Shown: one piece after another, positions 56,995 to 64,000 of the stretch
How positions within the stretch are numbered: the first letter of the stretch is position 1
Layout of the letters: each line of letters starts with the position of its first letter
Assembly (NCBI GenBank): GCA_013115135.1
Contig: JABANP010000008.1
Location: 248,001 to 312,000, forward strand
Source of the DNA: Perkinsus olseni
Taxonomy: Eukaryota; Perkinsozoa; Perkinsida; Perkinsidae
Direction: 5' to 3'
DNA: 64,000 bases
The notes under the pieces: generated by a model
What the model was told of the DNA's origin: nothing
The model's input: the letters and a program-made list of their open reading frames with translations, nothing else
The model's database searches: none
Translations under genes and position numbers: made by a program

Positions 56995-58365
56995 ATGGCG
57001 CCGAAACAGAAGCCCGTTGCCGAGCCAGCTCCGGTTGAGGTTGATGATCAACAGCAGACAGAGCCGGGTGATGAACCTGTCGAGGACCCGAGGTGTGATT
57101 TAGAAGATTTTCCCATGATGGTAGACACCGTGAGGGCGTAGCCTTCAGATCCCTTGGAACGGGTCACATGCTGTGCCTGCTTGATGACGACATCCGAGCG
57201 ATTTGGGATGCACCGGAAGTCGATCGACTTAGTTTGCTAGCCGAAAGGATACCCATCGAAGCTGCTGATAACTTCAGAGAGGAGATAGAGATGCAGCTGT
57301 GAGGGTCAGCTGTCTGCGTACTTCCTGTCACGAGACCTGGATCAGTTATCTTACTCTCATTGAGCACTGCAGTGATCAGCGAAAGGATGGGTTATGTTTG
57401 ACGGCTAGGCAGACATCCGGTCGCTCTCATGATGGTAAAGATGCTCGTCGATGATGTAGCTGAATGAGTGTTGGTGGTTTCGGTGAAGTATCGCGTCAGA
57501 TCCGAGCTGGAGTAGAGCTGGACGCCTCGGGTGAGGTTGTTCGAACCGTCGAAAAAACTGCTGCGGTGGACAAGTTCCGAGAGCTCGCCCTCACCTATAC
57601 AATAGAGTACGCGATTCATGCGGACATGCAGCAGCTTGCCCTTCTCAGCATGCCTGTGTTTTCTCCTCCGGAGATGCGCCTCTTGTCGGATTATCTGGGC
57701 GTCACTTTCTTCGCTCATTATAACCTCTACATGTACTGCTTGATGTGCCCCCGGCAGATGGAACGGATAGAGGTACCTGGGTAAGGCGAGCGACCTTCCC
57801 CTTCGAATATGGGACCTTAGGTCAGTTTAGTGCTGCCCGATCCCGAAGTGCCCCCGCCATTGGAGGAAGCTGCTGAGCTTAGTGGTAGGACGCATCTTGC
57901 ATCTATTAACACACTGTAGGGTGGATACCCCCTGCAGATGATATCTCAGGACGTAAGCAGCCTTTGGAAGCCGTTGCACGCAGTACCAGCCAGGAAGTCG
58001 ACGTGATTCTGGAGGTGGATACGCCGGATGAACCTGTGCAGGACTCGACCAGTCCTCCGGTAAGAAAGGGTTTCCTCGACCGAATTCATGATTAGGTTGA
58101 GGATGGTCAAGTGACTGTTGGTGTGCAAGAACTGATCGAAAGTGGCCTGGATGAAGGTTAGTTTTCGCAGTGAACTGAAACGTCCTCTAATGAACACGAC
58201 CTGCAGCTACAGCCCTTGCGGTAAGTGAGAAGTTATCAGAGCTGGTTTCTATTATGGAAAAGAAACTCGATAATCGAGAAAAGTGAGGCACCCTGTTCTA
58301 CGGTGCGTCATCCCTGACTTGACAGGGAGTTAGACAAGAAGCCACAGAGCACTGCTGAGGGGTAA
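56995..58365 (+). CDS. CFAP119 (CCDC189)-like axonemal protein, multi-exon
   Basis: ATG 56995 gives MAPKQKPVAEPAPVEVDDQQ, an acidic leader with DLEDFPMMVDT. Later exons read LLDDDIRAIWDAPEVDRLSL then LAERIPIEAADNFREEIEMQ (about 57,180-57,300) and KFRELALTYTIEYAIHADMQ (about 57,570-57,630). FSPPEMRLLSDYLGVTFFAH and YNLYMYCLM follow (about 57,660-57,745). That last block resembles the end of the CFAP119/CCDC189 domain, where a Phe-Ser-x-x-Glu helix is followed by YFRHxxLYKYxF. CFAP119 belongs to the C1a projection of motile cilia. C-terminal exons are acidic; the last ends ELDKKPQSTAEG with TAA at 58363-58365. Similarity is judged from memory and short, so the assignment is moderate. Confidence 0.5.
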
Positions 58366-58656
58366 TGCATGTCTTGATGGTGCTGGTGAAGCCGCGTGTA
58401 TTGCGTTCCTAGTAAGTAGTGACTCAGTAGCCGAATGCCCAGGGCATCGACCGTCGATGCGTTGCCACGAGGGAGCGTAACTTATGGAAAAGACTTCACT
58501 CCTTCCTTGAGTGATTCCAGGTGCGCTCTCCGCCCTGGTGCTGTGCCTAATCACCGAAACGCAGCGTTTCGATGAAACTTCCGATGAAACCCAGCGTTGA
58601 TGAGACTTCGCCGCGGCCGAGCTAGCGTTGCGTTTGCTGGAGGGCCCTACAATGCC

Positions 58657-58693
58657 GTCTAGTAGGGCAACACCGTGTTGCCCTCCTAGACGG
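58657..58693. repeat. Perfect hairpin-forming inverted repeat
   Basis: GCCGTCTAGTAGGGCAACAC is followed directly by GTGTTGCCCTCCTAGACGGC. The arms pair over nearly their full length with one or two mismatches and almost no loop. It lies about 50 bp before the AT-rich island and could be a terminator-like or foldback structure. Confidence 0.6.
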
Positions 58694-58734
58694 CGTTTTG
58701 TGGATCTGCCTTTTCAGCTTCCTGCCGGTGAATT

Positions 58735-58835
58735 GGTGGCATCAACTTTATTATTTAATAATATATATTAGTTTAGTATTTAATATTATTACCTTATTAT
58801 ACCTGATACCGCATATTATAGTGTTTAATATATAC
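58735..58835. other. AT-rich island
   Basis: About 100 bp made almost only of A and T (runs such as TTATTATTTAATAATATATA), in sharp contrast to the roughly 50% GC of the surroundings. Confidence 0.7.
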
Positions 58836-59273
58836 GCGTTACCGCATGACGATAGGCCGTGGTGTCTTTCCTACTCTCAAGTGTATCGCTCCCCCTTCGT
58901 GCGTTGCGAAGCTGCGGTGAGGAGCAGACCGTCTAGTGAGCCGAGACTCGTTAATGGTCGGTCTTCATGGCACGTGTGTGACTAAGTTGCTGGTGAAAAA
59001 ACTATGTTTTCTGTTTTTCAGTTCCCAAAACGGAACATATCCCAATCTTTCCTATCTGATCCCAATCTGTTATCCCAATCCCATAATTCTGTTGATTCTT
59101 TATTTAACGTTGGTTTGCATAATTTTCCATCGCGATCATCTCGTGATTCCAGTCCTTTCCAGGTATCAGATTCTGTAAGGGAGCTTTCACTCGTTAGGCA
59201 CTTCGTCTTGGAATTCATCTTCAATCTCATAGAGCATCTACCGGCAAGAGTCTCGTGGACGGCATTGCTGAAC

Positions 59274-59346
59274 GGCCCTGCAGCTCAGTGGGTAAAGCGA
59301 TGATCCTGTGAACTATAGGTCGTGGGATCGACACTCGCCGGGAGTA
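59274..59346 (+). pseudogene. Divergent tRNA copy a of array 2
   Basis: Cloverleaf order is recognisable, but there are changes in the acceptor stem, D arm, anticodon loop (CCTGTGA, losing U33) and T loop. Likely a decayed copy. Confidence 0.6.
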
Positions 59347-59411
59347 TATGGGGAACGTGATGCGGAATCATGTTTCTATCGGTAGGATTCTCATGGGCGA
59401 AACAGCTCAAT

Positions 59412-59476
59412 GGTCCAGTAGCTGAGTGATTAGAGCTACAGGTCATGCAGCTCAGTGGTTAGAGCTACTGGGATTA
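59412..59476 (+). pseudogene. Rearranged tRNA fragment copy b
   Basis: Two 5' half-tRNA segments (GGTCCAGTAGCTGAGTG and CATGCAGCTCAGTGGTTAGA) are fused, with no anticodon arm between them. It looks like the product of unequal recombination within the array. Confidence 0.6.
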
Positions 59477-59577
59477 TATGAGGAAGATATTGCGGAATAG
59501 CTTCAGGTAAGCGAGTTTGAAGCGCCAAACGTAGCAGGTATCTATCGGGAAATGCCCCACGCACGGCATTGCCCGAC

Positions 59578-59649
59578 AGTTTCGTAGCTCGGTGGTTAGA
59601 GCGATGGTCTTATGAGCTATCGGTCGTGAGTTCGACCCCGCCGGGACTA
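59578..59649 (+). pseudogene. Divergent tRNA copy c with UAU anticodon
   Basis: The anticodon loop CTTATGA is kept, but the 5' acceptor strand (AGTTTCG) does not pair fully with CGGGACT, one C is missing in the T arm and the anticodon stem is weakened. Confidence 0.55.
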
Positions 59650-59742
59650 CGTAGAGGATGCGTTGCTTGCTAGTTGTAGGTTTGCAAATACGAACGTTGA
59701 GGGCATGTATCAGCAAAAGTCTCGCGTACGGCGGCGCTCAAC

Positions 59743-59815
59743 GGTCCTGTAGCTCAGTGGTTAGAGCGATGGTCTTATGAGCCATAGGTCGTGGGTTCGA
59801 CCCCCGCCGGGACTA
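59743..59815 (+). tRNA. tRNA-Ile(UAU)-type, array 2 copy 1
   Basis: Identical to the intact array 1 tRNA: acceptor GGTCCTG/CGGGACT, discriminator A, anticodon loop CTTATGA, variable loop AGGTC, T loop TTCGACC, with internal A and B boxes. Confidence 0.82.
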
Positions 59816-59908
59816 CGTAGAGGATGCGTTGCTTGCTAGTTGTAGGTTGGGGAATTCGAACGTTGAGGGCATCTATCGGCAAAAATCTCGCGGACGGCGT
59901 CGCTCAAC

Positions 59909-59981
59909 GGTCCTGTAGCTCAGTGGTTAGAGCGATGGTCTTATGAGCCATAGGCCGTGGGTTCGACCCCCGCCGGGACTA
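59909..59981 (+). tRNA. tRNA-Ile(UAU)-type, array 2 copy 2
   Basis: As copy 1 except variable loop AGGCC. Confidence 0.82.
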
Positions 59982-60074
59982 CGTAGAGGATGCGTTGCTT
60001 GCTAGTTGTAGGTTAGGCAATTCGAACGTTGAGGGCATCTATCGGCAAAAATCTCGCGGACGGCGCCGCTCAAC

Positions 60075-60147
60075 GGTCCTGTAGCTCAGTGGTTAGAGCG
60101 ATGGTCTTATGAGCCATAGGCCGTGGGTTCGACCCCCGCCGGGACTA
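60075..60147 (+). tRNA. tRNA-Ile(UAU)-type, array 2 copy 3
   Basis: Variable loop AGGCC; otherwise identical to copy 1. Confidence 0.82.
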
Positions 60148-60241
60148 CGTAGAGGATGCGTTGCTTGCTAGTTGTAGGTTGGGGAATTCGAACGTTGAGG
60201 GCATCTATCGGCAAAAAATCTCGCGGACGGCGCCGCTCAAC

Positions 60242-60314
60242 GGTCCTGTAGCTCAGTGGTTAGAGCGATGGTCTTATGAGCCATAGGCCGTGGGTTCGAC
60301 CCCCGCCGGGACTA
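60242..60314 (+). tRNA. tRNA-Ile(UAU)-type, array 2 copy 4
   Basis: Variable loop AGGCC. The preceding spacer has one extra A, making this unit 167 bp. Confidence 0.82.
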
Positions 60315-60407
60315 CGTAGAGGATGCGTTGCTTGCTAGTTGTAGGTTAGGCAATTCGAACGTTGAGGGCATCTATCGGCAAAAATCTCGCGGACGGCGCC
60401 GCTCAAC

Positions 60408-60480
60408 GGTCCTGTAGCTCAGTGGTTAGAGCGATGGTCTTATGAGCCATAGGCCGTGGGTTCGACCCCCGCCGGGACTA
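60408..60480 (+). tRNA. tRNA-Ile(UAU)-type, array 2 copy 5
   Basis: Variable loop AGGCC; otherwise identical to copy 1. Confidence 0.82.
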
Positions 60481-60573
60481 CGTAGAGGATGCGTTGCTTG
60501 CTAGTTGTAGGTTGGGAAATTCGAACGTTGAGGGCATCTATCGGCAAAAATCTCGCGGACGGCGCCGCTCAAC

Positions 60574-60646
60574 GGTCCCGTAGCTCAGTGGTTAGAGCGA
60601 TGGTCTTATGAGCCGTAGGTCGTGGGTTCGACCCCCGCCGGGACTA
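60574..60646 (+). tRNA. tRNA-Ile(UAU)-type, array 2 copy 6
   Basis: Acceptor GGTCCCG turns a U-G pair into C-G; the anticodon stem 3' strand is GCCGT (U-G pair). Both changes preserve pairing. Confidence 0.8.
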
Positions 60647-60739
60647 CGTAGAGGATGTGTTGCTTGCTAGTTGTAGGTTGGAGAATTCGAACGTTGAGGG
60701 CATCTATCGGCAAAAATCTCGCGGACGGCGTAGCTCAAC

Positions 60740-60812
60740 GGTCCTGTAGCTCAGTGGTTAGAGCGATGGTCTTATGAGCCATATGCCGTGGGTTCAGCCC
60801 CCGCTGGGACTA
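60740..60812 (+). tRNA. tRNA copy 7, probably defective
   Basis: T loop changed to TTCAGCC, so the B box is damaged. The variable loop is ATGCC, and the acceptor 3' strand is TGGGACT. The anticodon loop is unchanged. Likely a poor promoter or pseudogene. Confidence 0.6.
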
Positions 60813-60905
60813 CGTAGAGGATGCGTAGCTTGCTAGTTGTAGGTTGGGGAATTCGAACGTTGAGGGCATCTATCGGCAAAAATCTCGCGGACGGCGTAGC
60901 TCAAC

Positions 60906-60978
60906 GGTCCTGTAGCTCAGTGGTTAGAGCGATGGTCTTATGAGCCATAGGCCGTGGGTTCGACCCCCGCCGGGACTA
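60906..60978 (+). tRNA. tRNA-Ile(UAU)-type, array 2 copy 8
   Basis: Variable loop AGGCC; otherwise identical to copy 1. Confidence 0.82.
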
Positions 60979-61071
60979 CGTAGAGGATGCGTTGCTTGCT
61001 AGTTGTAGGTTAGGCAATTCGAACGTTGAGGGCATCTATCGGCAAAAATCTCGCGGACGGCGTCGCTCAAC

Positions 61072-61144
61072 GGTCCTGTAGCTCAGTGGTTAGAGCGATG
61101 GTCTTATGAGCCATAGGTCGTGGGTTCGACCCCCGCCGGGACTA
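61072..61144 (+). tRNA. tRNA-Ile(UAU)-type, array 2 copy 9
   Basis: Identical to copy 1 (variable loop AGGTC). Confidence 0.82.
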
Positions 61145-61237
61145 CGTAGATGATGTGTTGCTTGCTAGTTGTAGGTTGAGGAATTCGAACGTTGAGGGCA
61201 TCTATCGGCAAAAATCTCGCGGACGGCGTAGCTCAAC

Positions 61238-61310
61238 GGTCCTGTAGCTCAGTGGTTAGAGCGATGGTCTTATGAGCCATAGGCCGTGGGTTCGACCCCC
61301 GCCGGGACTA
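61238..61310 (+). tRNA. tRNA-Ile(UAU)-type, array 2 copy 10
   Basis: Variable loop AGGCC; otherwise identical to copy 1. Confidence 0.82.
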
Positions 61311-61403
61311 CGTAGAGGATGCGTTGCTTGCTAGTTGTAGGTTAGGCAATTCGAACGTTGAGGGCATCTATCGGCAAAAATCTCGCGGACGGCGTAGCTC
61401 AAC

Positions 61404-61476
61404 GGTCCTGTAGCTCAGTGGTTAGAGCGATGGTCTTATGAGCCATAGGCCGTGGGTTCGACCCCCGCCGGGACTA
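61404..61476 (+). tRNA. tRNA-Ile(UAU)-type, array 2 copy 11
   Basis: Variable loop AGGCC; otherwise identical to copy 1. Confidence 0.82.
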
Positions 61477-61569
61477 CGTAGAGGATGCGTTGCTTGCTAG
61501 TTGTAGGTTGGGGAATTCGAACGTTGAGGGCATCTATCGGCAAAAATCTCGCGGACGGCGTAGCTCAAC

Positions 61570-61642
61570 GGTCCTGTAGCTCAGTGGTTAGAGCGATGGT
61601 CTTATGAGCCATAGGCCGTGGGTTCGGCCCCCGCCGGGACTA
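61570..61642 (+). tRNA. tRNA-Ile(UAU)-type, array 2 copy 12, T-loop change
   Basis: T loop TTCGGCC replaces the near-universal A58 with G, which should weaken both the B box and the tertiary fold. The rest is intact. Confidence 0.65.
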
Positions 61643-61735
61643 CGTAGGGGATGCGTTGCTTGCTAGTTGTAGGTTAGGCAATTCGAACGTTGAGGGCATC
61701 TATCGGCAAAAACCTCGCGGACGGCGTAGCTCAAC

Positions 61736-61808
61736 GGTCCTGTAGCTCAGTGGTTGGAGCGATGATCTTATGAGCCATAGGTCGTGGGTTCGACCCCCGC
61801 CGGGACTA
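61736..61808 (+). tRNA. tRNA-Ile(UAU)-type, array 2 copy 13, anticodon-stem mismatch
   Basis: D-loop change (GGTTGGAGC) and anticodon stem ATGAT give an A-C mismatch at 30:40. The anticodon loop is intact. Confidence 0.65.
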
Positions 61809-61900
61809 CGTAGAGGATGCGTTGCTTGCTAGTTGTAGGTTGGGAATTCGAACGTTGAGGGCATCTATCGGCAAAAATCTCGCGGACGGCGTAGCTCAAC

Positions 61901-61973
61901 GGTCCTGTAGCTCAGTGGTTAGAGCGATGGTCTTATGAGCCATAGGTCGTGGGTTCGACCCCCGCCGGGACTA
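61901..61973 (+). tRNA. tRNA-Ile(UAU)-type, array 2 copy 14
   Basis: Identical to copy 1. The preceding spacer lacks one G, giving a 165-bp unit. Confidence 0.82.
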
Positions 61974-62066
61974 CGTAGATGGTGTGTTGGTTGCTAGTTG
62001 TAGGTTGGAGAATTCGAACGTTGAGGGCATCTATCGGCAAAAATCTCGCGGACGGCGTAGCTCAAC

Positions 62067-62139
62067 GGTCCTGTAGCTCAGTGGTTAGAGCGATGGTCTT
62101 ATGAGCCATAGGCCGTGGGTTCGACCCCCGCCGGGACTA
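62067..62139 (+). tRNA. tRNA-Ile(UAU)-type, array 2 copy 15
   Basis: Variable loop AGGCC; otherwise identical to copy 1. Confidence 0.82.
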
Positions 62140-62232
62140 CGTAGAGGATGCGTTGCTTGCTAGTTGTAGGTTAGGGAATTCGAACGTTGAGGGCATCTAT
62201 CGGCAAAAATCTCGCGGACGGCGCCGCTCAAC

Positions 62233-62305
62233 GGTCCTGTAGCTCAGTGGTTAGAGCGATGGTCTTATGAGCCATAGGCCGTGGGTTCGACCCCCGCCGG
62301 GACTA
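62233..62305 (+). tRNA. tRNA-Ile(UAU)-type, array 2 copy 16
   Basis: Variable loop AGGCC. The base pattern just after the gene (CATGG) differs from the usual CGTAG. Confidence 0.82.
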
Positions 62306-62398
62306 CATGGAGGATGCGTTGCTTGCTAGTTGTAGGTTAGGCAATTCGAACGTCGAGGGCATCTATCGGCAAAAATCTCGCGGACGGCGTAGCTCAAG

Positions 62399-62471
62399 GG
62401 TCCTGTAGCTCAGTGGTTAGAGCGATGGTCTTATGAGCCATAGGTCGTGGGTTCGACCCCCGCCGGGACTA
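62399..62471 (+). tRNA. tRNA-Ile(UAU)-type, array 2 copy 17 (last)
   Basis: Intact tRNA with AGGTC variable loop. The sequence downstream leaves the spacer consensus within a few bases, marking the end of the array. Confidence 0.82.
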
Positions 62472-62538
62472 GACTTCGGTTTCGCGGAGCAGCTTCAGGT
62501 TCGTGACTCCGAACGTTCAGGGCGCCTATCAGCAATAC

Positions 62539-63141
62539 GGGCTGTTCAGTAAAAGACCAATAAACCAGTCCCAGGATCGATCTTGAGGATCGATTTTGAA
62601 GATCGATCCCGAAAACGTGTTCAGGGAACTCGGTCCTGAAACTTTTGAGGACTGATCCCGGGATCGATCTCAAACACTGTTCATAGAACGCGATCTTGAA
62701 ACCTAATCCTGGGATCGATCCCAGGACCCACCTTGGTGCATAACTCGCACACACTCGATAACTTGAAATGTCTCATTGCCATCCACGGCCATCTCAAATT
62801 ATGCACAAGTATACGTAAGTGCCGGAATTCCCTAGGCGGGGATCGAACCTGGGTCATTCGCTTAGTATGTACGAATCATCCTGGTGAGGTGCACTGTGAC
62901 TTTGCGTAATTTGGTGTTGTTTCGCGCGCCACGGAGCCCCCAGGATCGGTGTCTACCAGTCCTGAAAATATTGGTCCCAGGACCGGTCCTAGGATCGATC
63001 TTTTGCTCCTCTGAACGCGTTCAGGATCGATCCAGGGATTGATCCTAGAATTGCTCCCAGGATCGATTGACTGAACAGAAAAAAGCGTCGGTCAATCCTG
63101 GGATTGATCCCGAGTCCCGGAATCGATTTACTGAACAGCCC
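62539..63141. mobile_element. Candidate non-autonomous DNA element with 15-bp terminal inverted repeats
   Basis: GGGCTGTTCAGTAAA (62539-62553) is matched exactly in inverse by TTTACTGAACAGCCC (63127-63141), bounding about 603 bp. The interior is packed with GGATCGATCC-type palindromes (for example near 62,575, 62,597, 62,659, 62,710, 62,992, 63,025 and 63,058) and degenerate copies of the terminal CTGAACAG motif (near 63,071). No transposase is encoded. AATA occurs near both outer ends, but the target duplication is not clean. This fits a MITE or foldback element; its superfamily is unknown. Confidence 0.6.
62826..62895 (-). pseudogene. Possible tRNA-derived fragment
   Basis: The minus strand reads CAGGTTCGATCCCCGCC, a T-arm/B-box-like segment, but no convincing D arm or anticodon stem accompanies it. 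It lies inside the candidate mobile element. Confidence 0.25.
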
Positions 63142-64000
63142 AATAGTCTCGTGGGCTACGTTCCTCGATGGTCCTGTAGCTCGATGGGTAGAGGAATATG
63201 ACACTCAAGCACTTGGAACTAAAGGCAGATCTTTCGAAAAAAAATATACAGTCAGTCGCGGTGACTGCAGGTCAGTCATCGATTGGAAAGAAGATAAACG
63301 TCAGGTGATGGATCTGAATCTGGCTTCCTGGACGGAGTGGCACAGTAGAATCCGCCGGGACCGGCGTGCCGTCCACGAATGTACCTGATAGTGGTAGCTT
63401 ATGTACGGCTGTGGACTAATTGGAGTAATGACCTCCACCATAGTTTCTCAACATCCATCCAGCCTCGGAATTCCGGTCGATACCACAGTGAACCTAATGA
63501 CGTGATTCAGAAGCGGCAGGGTCCTGGTAAACCGCTTAGAGCGTACTGCATGAACGATAGGGTCTCCTGCAGGAGCTAGATGGTCGCTAAAGTCCATCAG
63601 TGATGAAATATCGAAGTGGCATTCTTCGCTGTCTGACCCAATGAGAAAAGGTACCTAATACAATACTGAGAACTTCACATCGCTTACTGGGCGGGGTTGA
63701 CTGCCCCTCTCACGAAGAGAACTCTCTGCAATACTTCCCGCACTAGCTTATCTACGACCGCTGCGACCGGGGTACTTCAATTATCCAGCATGGCGACATT
63801 GAAAGTTGGGTGTACTCGCGTGTTTAGCCTAGCATTCGGTCCACTGTCGATCTATGTCAATTCCAAAGGCCACCGGGTCGTTTGAACCTCCTTATGCATT
63901 CAAGCAAAGAGTTAACCGATACATTGAGAGGGATCTTGGGTTCCGAGCAGCAACTACAGTAGAGATTACAGATCCCTGTAGCATAGGTTCGGAACGAGAT
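63142..64000. other. Right-hand end of the window, no identified gene
   Basis: A 5' half-tRNA-like remnant (GGTCCTGTAGCTCGATGGGT) lies at about 63,170-63,190 just after the inverted-repeat element. Beyond it, short + frames occur (63,104-63,388; 63,379-63,579) without known motifs. Confidence 0.4.
63170..63192 (+). pseudogene. tRNA 5'-half remnant
   Basis: Acceptor 5' strand and D arm of the array tRNA (GGTCCTGTAGCTC, then GATGGGTAGAGG) without anticodon or T arm. It suggests that the inverted-repeat element sits within, or broke, the end of the tRNA array. Confidence 0.5.

Larger units (their letters stand above)
58366..59273. other. Intergenic region with AT-rich island, leading into tRNA array 2
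   Basis: No gene is recognised. It contains an AT-rich island at about 58,735-58,835 and an inverted pair of CTAGTAGGGCAACAC and GTGTTGCCCTCCTAG (about 58,659-58,690). The remainder is unremarkable. Confidence 0.4.
59274..62471 (+). repeat. Tandem tRNA gene array 2 (plus strand, ~166-bp unit)
   Basis: Seventeen consecutive near-identical units run from 59,743 to 62,471, spaced 165-167 bp, preceded by three divergent copies. Each unit has the same tRNA as array 1. The spacer is different from that of array 1, with conserved segments AGGATGCGTTGCTTGCTAGT, GAATTCGAACGTTGAGGGCA and CAAAAATCTCGCGGACGGCG. The + strand spacer contains no run of four or more T, the usual RNA polymerase III terminator. 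Variation among copies is concentrated in the variable loop (AGGTC or AGGCC) and in one or two spacer positions. Confidence 0.92.

Noticed and set aside
62431..63204. Minus-strand frames rich in SIPG repeats near the right end
   Set aside because: They are translations of the GGATCGATCC palindromes in the inverted-repeat element.

Overview
This is a eukaryotic nuclear window, most likely from a protist. Coding sequence is broken into many exons by short GT...AG introns, mostly about 38-100 nt and clustering near 46-52. TAA, TAG and TGA all act as stops. Intergenic gaps are often under 150 bp, and two tandem tRNA arrays are present. The flagellar-type genes (OSCP1, a CFAP119-like protein) point to a flagellated organism. 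An alveolate, perhaps perkinsozoan-like, is my best guess, but nothing in the window proves it. Single open frames rarely span a gene here, so most genes were recognised by joining exon-sized segments by eye. Start and end positions are firm only where stated.

Layout. From 320 to 16,452 the genes are all on the + strand: OSCP1, a kinesin motor, an RCC1-repeat protein, a SMARCD/BAF60 SWI/SNF subunit, a long acidic AT-hook-like disordered protein, and a CCCH zinc-finger protein. At 16.6-18.5 kb lies a minus-strand array of tRNA genes (7 intact copies plus decayed ones), exactly where the + block meets a minus block. The minus block (19.5-30.4 kb) holds an unidentified gene, SRP72, asparagine synthetase, and an ORF that runs into a large 45-bp minisatellite. 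About 3.2 kb with no recognised gene follows. From 33.6 to 58.4 kb the genes are again almost all +: LSM7, a DDX51/DBP6-type RNA helicase, ribophorin I (OST1), a peroxisomal-type ABCD half transporter, V-ATPase subunit c'', two unidentified genes, the nucleolar GTPase NOG2/GNL2, a type I membrane protein, a further unknown, and a CFAP119-like gene. A second tRNA array, on the + strand, runs from 59.3 to 62.5 kb (17 near-identical copies every ~166 bp). It is followed by a ~600-bp element with 15-bp terminal inverted repeats and many GATCGATC palindromes.

Functionally the genes are mostly housekeeping: secretion (SRP72, OST1, V-ATPase), RNA and ribosome biogenesis (LSM7, DDX51-like, NOG2), chromatin (SMARCD), metabolism (asparagine synthetase, ABCD) and cilium/microtubule (OSCP1, kinesin, CFAP119-like). 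The unusual parts are the two tRNA arrays with anticodon UAU and G37, the minisatellite open on both strands, the terminal-inverted-repeat element, and an apparent +1 frame change in LSM7.
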